From Helicobacter cetorum (lineage in GTDB: Bacteria; Campylobacterota; Campylobacteria; Campylobacterales; DZAY01): 64,000 bases of DNA. Under the pieces are notes generated by a model, which worked only from the letters and a program-made list of their open reading frames with translations, had not been told where the DNA came from and searched no databases. Positions 57,214-64,000 of the stretch are shown here, piece after piece. Each line of letters opens with the position of its first letter. The first letter of the stretch is position 1. The position numbers were made by a program, and so were the translations under genes. Where the stretch lies: positions 1 to 64,000 of the forward strand of contig DZAY01000002.1 in the NCBI GenBank assembly GCA_022729735.1, read 5' to 3'.

Positions 57214-59225
57214 TACCAAACACCACCATAAGTTGAATACAAATGATGCTCACTTTCTCTAAGTCTCTCTTCTTCCATTTCAAACTCTTTATCAACCACA
57301 ATATCAAAAAATGTTAATGCAACTGCTTCAGCTCTATCTGGACTTCTACCAAGCTCTTTTTTTATATCAGCTTTTGGAATTATCATAAGCTTTCCTTTTT
57401 CACTATACATAAACCTCGTCGCATTCAAATCACCAAGCAACATATCATCATTTGGAAGTTTCATAGATTTAAGGTTATTGCTAAATTCATAATATATTTC
57501 AGCCCTCTTATTTACATAAATATCTTTTGAAGGTCGATTTGATACATTCGCACTTATTACAGGAAGTCCGAGCTGAATACATCTATCATACACACCAGCA
57601 CCAATTCCAATACTATCTATAAATATCGCTTTTGGCTTTTCTTTTGCACTTTGATACTCATAAGCAACAAAACTTGCCAACTCCATCGTGGATAAATTTT
57701 CTTTTGTGATTAGTTGGCTCAAATAATAACCTTTTCGCTTAGCCAAAACAGAGCTATCATCTCCAAACCTTGCTACATCTAATCCCCAAACCATAGCACC
57801 ACTCTTATCAACTGCTTCTCTTGCAACTGCATCTTCTAAATCTGCAACAGCAAATAAACTATCGCTACTACTTCGTGGAAACTCACCCAATACTCGAACT
57901 CTATATACATCACTATCAGTTCCATACTCTTTTTGTCGTCGCTCAATTACTGCTTTTGATACATTTGGGCTATCTTCTGCATTGAATGTAAATAGCTTAA
58001 ATAAATCTCTATTTTTATGAAATGAGTTATAAAAATATCCACTTGTTCTCGTTGGATTTCCCGTCATAATCAAGATATTATGCACACCAGTTAATGCACC
58101 ATCTATAACTTCAAATATATTTTCAGGCACACCACTCGCTTCATCAACAATGAATAGAAGATTTGTAGCATGAAAACCTTGCATAGCTTCTGGATTTTCT
58201 TTCCTTGCTGTTCTTGCAACTGCGAAGTTGTTATTAGAAAAGCTCACCTTATCCACTTTTACATCTACACTTGTTTGCATAAATTCAGGTAGCTTTGATT
58301 TCCATTTTCTAATTTCAGGTATCATTATGTTTAATAATTGTGGAGCTGATGGAGCTGTCATTGGAATTTTGCAATCATATTTTGCCAATCCAGCCCATAA
58401 AGTTATCCAAGATAAGAGACCAGTTTTACCAGTATTATGAAGAACTATAAAATCTGCTCCTAAAAATTTATGATTTCCATCTAACTCAAATCCATAATAA
58501 TCTCCTTCACCTAAAAATTCAACGGATTTAATACCAAAATGCAAATTATTTCTTTGCCTTTTAACTTCTATCCTATTAAATCTTTTTGTTGGTATTTCGT
58601 CTATATCTAAAGCTTTTGATACTATATTTTTTTTATCACCTAAATATATTTTATCACCCCTACTTGCACCATCACCTAACCAAGCTCCTAACTTATAAGG
58701 TTCTACTTCTAAATTAACTTCATCTTTGACTAAAGACTTTCTATAAAAAGCATGAGTTCGTTTTTTTCTATTGCTCCACTTTAGCCAATCTCTAATTGTA
58801 ACTGTAATTTTATCTCCAGCTATTTGACTACCATGAGTTTGTGTTGAAACTAAACATAATATATGGCTTTCATTAAATTCATACACTGTTCCATCATTTA
58901 AAGTAAATCGATACATATTTTCTCTACCGCGATATAGCTCTAATACATTTCTTGGAGTGCTATCATCACCCATTAGAATATCTCCAACTTTTACATCTTC
59001 AACTACCTTTGTATCGCAATTATGGAGCATAACTTTTGTCCCTTTTGCAAAACATCCATGACCTGATTTAATGCTAATTCTCTTTTCGCCATTATCTATT
59101 GCTTTTATCACTTCTAACTGTTGAGTTGTTGGGTTTGCTTTTAAAGCATACAGCACAAAATATTCAAGCTTTTGACACATTTTCACAAAATCCAAAAGTT
59201 TATTAGTGGTTGCCACTTGAGCCAT
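57213..59225 (-). CDS. terL: Terminase large subunit, interrupted by an intein
   Basis: A 670-residue translation product. Without the intein (residues 58-264) it is 463 residues, a normal TerL. The spliced Walker A reads SGHG-TGKTGLLSW. Walker B is LLFIVDEASGV. The nuclease domain has WGLDVARFGDDSS, FIDSIGIGAGVYDR and DRAEAVALTFFD with the metal-binding aspartates. It powers DNA packaging and cuts concatemers. It overlaps terS by 23 bases. Confidence 0.93.
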   Translation of the reverse strand: MAQVATTNKLLDFVKMCQKLEYFVLYALKANPTTQQLEVIKAIDNGEKRISIKSGHGCFAKGTKVMLHNCDTKVVEDVKVGDILMGDDSTPRNVLELYRGRENMYRFTLNDGTVYEFNESHILCLVSTQTHGSQIAGDKITVTIRDWLKWSNRKKRTHAFYRKSLVKDEVNLEVEPYKLGAWLGDGASRGDKIYLGDKKNIVSKALDIDEIPTKRFNRIEVKRQRNNLHFGIKSVEFLGEGDYYGFELDGNHKFLGADFIVLHNTGKTGLLSWITLWAGLAKYDCKIPMTAPSAPQLLNIMIPEIRKWKSKLPEFMQTSVDVKVDKVSFSNNNFAVARTARKENPEAMQGFHATNLLFIVDEASGVPENIFEVIDGALTGVHNILIMTGNPTRTSGYFYNSFHKNRDLFKLFTFNAEDSPNVSKAVIERRQKEYGTDSDVYRVRVLGEFPRSSSDSLFAVADLEDAVAREAVDKSGAMVWGLDVARFGDDSSVLAKRKGYYLSQLITKENLSTMELASFVAYEYQSAKEKPKAIFIDSIGIGAGVYDRCIQLGLPVISANVSNRPSKDIYVNKRAEIYYEFSNNLKSMKLPNDDMLLGDLNATRFMYSEKGKLMIIPKADIKKELGRSPDRAEAVALTFFDIVVDKEFEMEEERLRESEHHLYSTYGGVW
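58434..59054 (-). other. Mini-intein in the terminase Walker A motif
   Basis: A 207-residue intein. It starts with Cys58 (CFAKGTKVML, block A), has a block B-like VYEFNESHILCLVS, a LAGLIDADG-like relic KLGAWLGDGAS, block F YYGFELDGNHKFLGADF, and ends LHN (His263, Asn264) before extein Thr265. Splicing joins GHG to TGKT. Only one weak endonuclease motif remains and there is no room for a full homing endonuclease, so it is probably immobile but splicing-competent. Confidence 0.92.
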
Positions 59226-59706
59226 CTTTTACTCCATTATTTATGATAGTTTGATTGAAATTTGCCATAATTACAGCTATATCATTATGATTTTCTCCAA
59301 TAGTTACGGTCGTTCTTAACTCTCTTAAATATTTATAAGCTTGCACTAATGCTATCAAATTTCCACTTGTTGGCTTTTTGAAATAAACCTCTTCAAGTGC
59401 TTCTATAAGCTCTGTAATCTTTTCATAATCTCTATCATCAAGCTTATCTTTCATCTCTTTTAAATTGATACTCTTTTTTTTTACTTCATCACTTTTTAGC
59501 TTTTCAATCTTTTTCATTTTCCACTTATAAGTGCTTTCCCAACCTTGCAAAGTGTGAAGTGGAATATCTTTTTTTAGTTTTGATTTTAGAAGTGTTTGAA
59601 TTTCTTGAAGTTGAAAATCATCAAGATACAATTGAAGTGCATAATCCAAAACCACATCGTGAGTTAGCTTTTTTTTCTTAGCTTCTTTTTTTTCTGCTAT
59701 ATTCAA
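59203..59706 (-). CDS. terS: Terminase small subunit-like protein
   Basis: A 167-residue protein with an N-terminal DNA-binding region (THDVVLDYALQLYLDDFQLQEIQTLLKSKL, HTLQGWESTYKWK) and a helical C-terminal oligomerisation region. The position just upstream of terL with a 23-base overlap supports TerS, although the family match is by pattern rather than strong signature. Confidence 0.68.
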   Translation of the reverse strand: MNIAEKKEAKKKKLTHDVVLDYALQLYLDDFQLQEIQTLLKSKLKKDIPLHTLQGWESTYKWKMKKIEKLKSDEVKKKSINLKEMKDKLDDRDYEKITELIEALEEVYFKKPTSGNLIALVQAYKYLRELRTTVTIGENHNDIAVIMANFNQTIINNGVKDGSSGNH

Positions 59707-60254
59707 ATTTGCACCCTCTTGACTAATTTTGAAAGCTCATTATTTACAGCAACTGGTAAATTTGTTTTTTGCTTAGATTTAATGACTATATAGCTATTAA
59801 AATCTTCATAGAGTTTGTGATATTGATAAGCTCGATACATTGCCAATTTATCACCAAAAGCTTGATTTATAATATTTAACTCAACATCATTCAAAAGTGG
59901 CTCATTTTGGCTTTTAAACTCTTTTAAATCTATATTTTGCAGTAGCTCTTCGATATTTATATTTTTTGATACGACTATCTTTTCTAAATATTCACAAAGC
60001 TTAATAACTTTTGGAACTAAAGTGAAATATTTAGATTTAAACTCTACTCTTATTTGCGCTTCTTTTTCTATTTTATATTTTTTTGCTAATTTGCTAAGCA
60101 GTGAAATAGATTTAAACTCTTCACTTCTCACAAAATCCACATACAGAGCCTTATAATCTCGCTCACTAATTTCGCTCAAAATCTCTTCTACAACAAAGCT
60201 ATCTTCATAATCAAAGCCGACAATATGTCTTGCGATTTTATTAATTAACTCCAA
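59703..60254 (-). CDS. Hypothetical phage protein
   Basis: A 183-residue helical protein (MELINKIARHIVGFDYEDSF). No family is recognised. It overlaps terS by 4 bases and the upstream replication-like gene by 14 bases, so it belongs to the same operon. Confidence 0.55.
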   Translation of the reverse strand: MELINKIARHIVGFDYEDSFVVEEILSEISERDYKALYVDFVRSEEFKSISLLSKLAKKYKIEKEAQIRVEFKSKYFTLVPKVIKLCEYLEKIVVSKNINIEELLQNIDLKEFKSQNEPLLNDVELNIINQAFGDKLAMYRAYQYHKLYEDFNSYIVIKSKQKTNLPVAVNNELSKLVKRVQI

Positions 60255-61302
60255 GTTTTGTTACCTCACTTTCATCAATTTTGCTTGTGTAGAAGAAAAC
60301 ATACTCATATCCACCTCCATATCTTCGTGGCATCTTTTTCCAAGCTACTCCATCAACTACTACTGACCCACTTACAACTTCCATATAGTCAATCCCTTTT
60401 TGTTTCAACTTGTCTTTAATTTCCATATCCATCACTCTTAGCATATACATTCGCTCTTTCACATCCCCATAGTTGCTATTATTGGCTTTTTGTTTAGTAT
60501 TTCCTTTTTGCCAAGTTACCAGAGCCATTTTCCAATTCTGCATCGGATTTCTTCCAACTCTCCATCCATTCGCTTCATAATATGCAAAAAATCGCTCTGC
60601 ATCTACTTGATAGCTTTTTTCTTCAATTACACTTGCAATCTCTTCCATCGTAGGCTTTACAAATTTAGCTTTAGAGACACTTTTTTTACTTTTTTGATTA
60701 GTTGGTAGGGTTTCTATTATTTCAGCTTCTACAAGCTCTGTGGTAATCTCTTGTTCTTTTGATGTGGTAGTCTCTTTTGGTTTTTCTTCTTCTTTGGTTG
60801 TAGGACAAGTTAGCTTGTCCGAATTGTCTGTTGCACCATAATAACTGTCTGTTAATTGACTGTTATATATATATTCTCTTCTATTTATATCTTGGTATCG
60901 CTCGTTTATCGGTTGGTTATCAGTTTGGATATTTTCTGTTATCGGTGTTTGTTTTTGAGTGTCGTTATTTGCAGAGTTTGAAAGCTCTTTTTCATATCGG
61001 TTATCGTTTTCTTTTTTATCTGTTTCGTATCGGTCTTTTATCGGTGCATTTTTGGGCATAGCTATATTATGTAGCTCCAAAGCACTTTTAAAAAGTGTGA
61101 TTTTTTCTTTAAATTCTTTTATCCAATCACCTGCTGTATTTTTTCTAACCTCCCAACCTATTGCATAAAAAGAGTTTGTATTGACTTCACCAATCTCTAC
61201 ATCTCTGAAATACTCCATAAATGCTCTCATCTTTTTTCTATTCATACAATAATCAATAAGAGGTTGAGTTGGAAATTTCATATAAACTGCATTCCTTGTC
61301 AT
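60241..61302 (-). CDS. Replication-associated phage protein
   Basis: A 353-residue protein (MTRNAVYMKFPTQPL, start at ATG 61302 after AGGAAA). The middle (residues about 95-200) is a low-complexity hydrophilic linker. Residues about 215-255 contain AERFFAYYEANGWRVGRNPMQNWKMALVTW, a motif of phage replication/HTH proteins near DnaD- or O-like genes. A role in replication initiation or primosome loading is likely but not proven. Its 5' leader has several inverted repeats. Confidence 0.6.
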   Translation of the reverse strand: MTRNAVYMKFPTQPLIDYCMNRKKMRAFMEYFRDVEIGEVNTNSFYAIGWEVRKNTAGDWIKEFKEKITLFKSALELHNIAMPKNAPIKDRYETDKKENDNRYEKELSNSANNDTQKQTPITENIQTDNQPINERYQDINRREYIYNSQLTDSYYGATDNSDKLTCPTTKEEEKPKETTTSKEQEITTELVEAEIIETLPTNQKSKKSVSKAKFVKPTMEEIASVIEEKSYQVDAERFFAYYEANGWRVGRNPMQNWKMALVTWQKGNTKQKANNSNYGDVKERMYMLRVMDMEIKDKLKQKGIDYMEVVSGSVVVDGVAWKKMPRRYGGGYEYVFFYTSKIDESEVTKLGVN

Positions 61303-61334
61303 TTTATTTCCTAAAATCAAATTTAGGAGTAGTG

Positions 61335-61418
61335 TTCAGTCCCTAACCAAACACTAAAAAACTCCTATATTCAATCCCCTAAAAGGGGAAATGTTCAGTT
61401 AGGGACTGAATATAAGAG
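61335..61418 (-). promoter_or_regulatory. Leader with overlapping inverted repeats
   Basis: Arms TTCAGTCCCTAAC (61335-61347) and GTTAGGGACTGAA (61398-61410) are perfect complements. Inside are CCCCT-AAA-AGGGG (61376-61388), TTCAGT/ACTGAA (61394-61410) and CTCCTATATTCA/TGAATATAAGAG (61362-61373/61407-61418, one mismatch). Several of these cannot form together. It lies in the leader of the 60241-61302 gene. Confidence 0.55.
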
Positions 61419-61446
61419 TAAAGCCCATTTAGAGCTTTATCGTTTT

Positions 61447-61698
61447 TTATACTCCTTTTAATATTTGAGGTTCTAAAGAGTTAGCTTCCTCCTGCTCTAA
61501 CTTTTGAAATATCTTTTTCGCCTCATCAGTTTGTAGCCACGACTTTATGTCCAGCCAAGCCTCAACGGGAATGCCAAAATTCTCTTTTAGTTTCAATAAA
61601 TCAGCAACTTTAAAATACTTTACTTTAGAAGAAAGCCAATGAGAAGCCAATCTATTACTAATATTCAATGCTTTAGAAATATCTTTTGGTTTAATCAT
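61447..61698 (-). CDS. Cro-like DNA-binding protein
   Basis: An 83-residue protein with an N-terminal HTH (KPKDISKALNISNRLASHWLSSK). It is divergent from the cI-like gene, the usual place for a Cro/early regulator. It precedes the replication and packaging operon on the same strand. Confidence 0.7.
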   Translation of the reverse strand: MIKPKDISKALNISNRLASHWLSSKVKYFKVADLLKLKENFGIPVEAWLDIKSWLQTDEAKKIFQKLEQEEANSLEPQILKGV

Positions 61699-61742
61699 AG
61701 TAAAATAGTAATTAAATTGCCTTTAAAATCAACTTAAATTTA

Positions 61743-61785
61743 GTAATATTTTTTCTTGACGATATGGTAATATAATTTCCGATAT
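61743..61785. promoter_or_regulatory. cI/cro operator-promoter region
   Basis: GGTAATATAATTTCC (61766-61780) is a near palindrome containing a TATAAT -10 for the plus-strand repressor gene; another GTAATAT lies at 61743-61749 and CGATAT is repeated on both sides. The region between the divergent regulators (61699-61801) is the expected site for lysogeny control. Confidence 0.5.
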
Positions 61786-61801
61786 TAATTGAAGGATTGT
61801 T

Positions 61802-62323
61802 ATGTTTGGAGAAAATCTAAAAAAAATAAGAGAAAATAGAAAGTTATCGCAAACAGAATTGGTTGATAGAGTGAATAATATTCTTGGAACAAATTACACA
61901 TATGAAAACATAAAGTCGTGGGAAAAAGGCACAAATCCAAAAGTTGAAGTAATATCAGCATTAGCCGAAGCTTTGGGAGTTTTAGAACAAGATTTTTTTA
62001 ATGGAAATGAAAAACAGAGGATTAATTCAATTAAAAATTTATTGTCTAATTTAAATGAACATGAACTTAACTATGTTAAAAATATTCTTGGAATTTCTGG
62101 TGATATACAAGTTCATCATTCACCAAATACATATATAGCTAATGGTAATATTAGTATAAATACACAAAATTTAGCTGAAGATAAAGAAGAAATAAAAGAA
62201 ATATTAGAACTAATGGAATATGCTCCAAAAATATTTTTTAGAAAGCTCAAAGCTGATTTAGTAAAGTTAAAAAAATCTACTTATGAAGTAATTGGTGCAT
62301 CTACTATGGAAGCTGTGCGATAG
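61802..62323 (+). CDS. CI-like phage repressor
   Basis: A 173-residue protein with an N-terminal XRE HTH (NLKKIRENRKLSQTELVDRVNN, SWEKGTNPKVEVISALAEALGV). The C-terminal part is helical and has no LexA-type peptidase motif, so SOS autocleavage is not expected. It may instead be controlled by the antirepressor at 32680 or by the ImmA-like peptidase at 54063. Confidence 0.82.
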   Translation: MFGENLKKIRENRKLSQTELVDRVNNILGTNYTYENIKSWEKGTNPKVEVISALAEALGVLEQDFFNGNEKQRINSIKNLLSNLNEHELNYVKNILGISGDIQVHHSPNTYIANGNISINTQNLAEDKEEIKEILELMEYAPKIFFRKLKADLVKLKKSTYEVIGASTMEAVR

Positions 62324-62338
62324 GGAGTGGAATAAAAT

Positions 62339-62554
62339 ATGGGCGAAACTGTTGTTATATTTATTGTTATTTTATGTGTGCTATATTTGATAATTAGTTA
62401 TTTTAGTGATAAAAAAAATTTACAGGAAGTTGAAAAAAAACTCATAAAAGAGGTAGAAGAACTTACAATAAAAGAAAATGAGCTAAAAATAAAATTTGAA
62501 AATTTCAAAAAAAATCATCCTGATATTTTAAAGTTTAGAAATATACGACCATGA
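62339..62554 (+). CDS. Small membrane protein with coiled coil
   Basis: A 71-residue protein with a transmembrane helix (residues 4-22, VVIFIVILCVLYLIISYF) and a charged coiled coil. It overlaps the Mrr-like nuclease gene by 4 bases, and the two may act together. Confidence 0.65.
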   Translation: MGETVVIFIVILCVLYLIISYFSDKKNLQEVEKKLIKEVEELTIKENELKIKFENFKKNHPDILKFRNIRP

Positions 62555-63492
62555 ATTTATATAGTTTAAGAAAATTAGTAGTTAGTTTAAATGATAGGGT
62601 TCAAGTTTTAAAAACATCAATTGAAAATTTAAAATCAAAAACTGATTTAGCTCAAAAGTGTGAGCATAATGTGGCTGGTGCCTATTTATATCCTTTGCTA
62701 TGCACTAAATGCACAGAAGCTTTTTATGAATTTTGTAAGTTAAATAATGTGTCATTTTATCATTATAAAGAGTTGGTAGATTTTGAAGAACAAAAATTAA
62801 AAAAAGAAGCAATTAAAAGAAAATTAGAAGAAGAACAAAAAAGAATAGAAGAAGAACAAAAAATATTAAGAGATAAAAAAGAAGCTGAATATATTAAAGG
62901 TATAAAAAAATATGGAAAAGATTTATATGACTATATGACTAAAAGTCATTTATCAAATGAGGAATTAGGGCTTAGATATGAGAGATATATAGGCTATTTA
63001 TTTGAAAAAATTGGATATAAAGTTGAATACCATGGTGCTATAAATAAAAAACAAGATAGAGGTATTGATTTAATTGTTCATTATAATAAAGCTATTATGC
63101 TGATACAATGTAAAAGATATGGCAAAGATAATGTAATTCGTGAGAATACTATCACTCAATTAGTAGGAACTCTTTCTGTTTATAAAAATAAATATAATAA
63201 AAATTTTCTTGTAGGAGCATATCTATATACTCAAAATGATAATTTAGATAATAATGCAAAAGAAGCTCTAAAATATTTAAAAAAAGATTATCAAATAGAA
63301 CATGTAGTTGAAAAATATGACCCTAATTATCCAATGATAAAATGTAATATTGGACAAAAAGGCGATAAAATATATCATTTGCCAATAGATGCTTTATATG
63401 ATAAAATCAAAATAGAGGTTAATAAGGGTGAGTGTTATGTTCATACTGAAACAGAGGCTCAAAAATTGGGTTTTAGAAGGACAAAGATATAA
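62551..63492 (+). CDS. Mrr-like restriction endonuclease
   Basis: A 313-residue protein. Residues about 20-70 contain several Cys (CTKC near residue 51), followed by a long coiled coil (residues 78-120). Residues 135-235 form the Mrr-type PD-(D/E)xK nuclease: RYERYIGYLFEKIGY, Asp173 in DRGIDLIV, and Gln186-Cys-Lys188 in LIQCKRYG. The C-terminus (about 268-313, CNIGQKGDKIYHLP ... EAQKLGFRRTK) resembles the 'sunset' domain. It lies in the lysogeny region, where phage-exclusion genes are common; Mrr enzymes cut modified DNA. Confidence 0.82.
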   Translation: MNLYSLRKLVVSLNDRVQVLKTSIENLKSKTDLAQKCEHNVAGAYLYPLLCTKCTEAFYEFCKLNNVSFYHYKELVDFEEQKLKKEAIKRKLEEEQKRIEEEQKILRDKKEAEYIKGIKKYGKDLYDYMTKSHLSNEELGLRYERYIGYLFEKIGYKVEYHGAINKKQDRGIDLIVHYNKAIMLIQCKRYGKDNVIRENTITQLVGTLSVYKNKYNKNFLVGAYLYTQNDNLDNNAKEALKYLKKDYQIEHVVEKYDPNYPMIKCNIGQKGDKIYHLPIDALYDKIKIEVNKGECYVHTETEAQKLGFRRTKI

Positions 63493-63723
63493 TTATTTAA
63501 TAGCTCTTTTTTTCGCTCTCTTCCTGCTGTAATACTCAACTATCATTTGTAACTTGAATGGGGTGATATTATACTCCAATTCCAAATCTACCAAAGCCTT
63601 GAAATTCGCACTTCTACTTCCGTTTAAAATCTTATACACATATGTTTTTATGTAGTGCTTTTCAAGGACTATTTTAGCTTGTTTTCTAAGTAACCTTATC
63701 TCTTGTATATTTATGTTTCTCAT
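63493..63723 (-). CDS. Small HTH-like protein
   Basis: A 76-residue basic protein (MRNINIQEIRLLRKQAKIVL) with a helix-turn-helix-like middle (YVYKILNGSRSANFKALVDLE) and a basic tail (YYSRKRAKKRAIK). It is convergent with and adjoins the Mrr-like gene. No family is assigned. Confidence 0.6.
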   Translation of the reverse strand: MRNINIQEIRLLRKQAKIVLEKHYIKTYVYKILNGSRSANFKALVDLELEYNITPFKLQMIVEYYSRKRAKKRAIK

Positions 63724-64000
63724 ATGCTATTTTATTAAAAATCTCTTAAAAATTCAATGTTTAGCTTTGAAATAGCTTAATCAGCCAAAATTGATATATT
63801 TTTTGGGAATGGGGGTCATGATAATCTCGGCTCGTATTTTAGGGACTACGGTGGGGTTTTAGAAATGAATTTCACTCGCTCGAAAATACACAAAAAACAA
63901 GCGAATTTATGCACAAATTTAGCACAATTTTGACACAAAAACAACTCAAAAGCCCTTGCCATCGGAGTTTGAATTTAATGATTATTTAATGCAAATATGC
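63724..64000. other. Non-coding right edge with GCACA repeats
   Basis: No convincing gene is seen in these 277 bases. They contain TTAGGGACT (63839-63847), also present in the leader at 61399-61407 and inverted at 61338-61346. Three GCACA/GACACA elements about 10 bases apart occur at 63911-63937. The 17-mer at 63910-63926 matches 30981-30997 with one mismatch. It may be a regulatory or att-proximal region. Confidence 0.4.

Noticed and set aside
31043-63723. Integrase or transposase gene for the prophage
   Set aside because: None of the open frames shows the tyrosine or serine recombinase or transposase motifs. It may lie outside the window, so nothing is reported.
63784-63870. tRNA, tmRNA or other stable RNA at the GC-richer patch near the right end
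   Set aside because: I could not find a cloverleaf, a T-loop motif or tmRNA conserved ends in either strand. The local GC rise alone is not enough.

Overview
The window is AT-rich chromosomal DNA. It most likely comes from a nitrogen-fixing member of the Campylobacterota (the former Epsilonproteobacteria). The evidence is the hrcA-grpE-dnaK order, strong A/T codon bias, nif proteins of the proteobacterial type, and small conserved genes such as the one overlapping the end of gyrA. Genus and species cannot be told from the sequence alone.

Positions 1-9475 hold a nitrogen-fixation cluster read on the minus strand. It runs nifH, a small unknown gene, nifD, nifK, then nifE, nifN, nifX, a DUF269 gene, fdxB, nifW, nifZ and two 2Fe-2S ferredoxins; the last is cut by the window edge. 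A sigma-54-type promoter lies just upstream of nifH. A related palindromic element of about 40 bp sits upstream of both nifH and nifE, which suggests shared control of the structural genes (nifHDK) and the cofactor scaffold (nifEN).

Positions 9614-29671 are mostly housekeeping genes: a WD40 protein, an orphan TRAP small permease subunit, hrcA-grpE-dnaK with a CIRCE-like operator, an ABC-F ATPase, a dynamin-like GTPase, a hybrid histidine kinase split by a frameshift, a YdcH-like protein and gyrA with a small downstream gene. Inserted among them is a two-gene module (12375-15616), a P-loop ATPase followed by a TPR-repeat protein, which resembles a STAND-type sensor split into two proteins.

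Positions from about 31043 to at least 63723 are a prophage, probably short-tailed (podovirus-like), because no tape-measure, tail-tube or sheath gene was recognised. It carries a P63C gene, an antirepressor, a lysis cassette (GH108 endolysin, holin-like protein, and a membrane-anchored c-type cytochrome in the spanin position), an SU10-like major capsid protein, many fibre/tail-like proteins, a 1576-residue internal or polyvalent protein, and a packaging module (scaffold-like, portal, large and small terminase). It also has a replication-like gene, cro/cI-like regulators and an Mrr-like endonuclease. The structural operon (plus strand) and the packaging operon (minus strand) converge on an accessory cassette at 52665-54599, which encodes an ImmA/IrrE metallopeptidase and a class III nucleotide cyclase-like domain fused to a Nudix domain. 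The large terminase carries a small intein inside its Walker A motif. Three copies of a phage-specific promoter (a conserved box followed at fixed spacing by a -10) precede the lysis operon, the capsid operon and the internal-protein operon. No integrase is visible, and the right end of the prophage may lie beyond the window.
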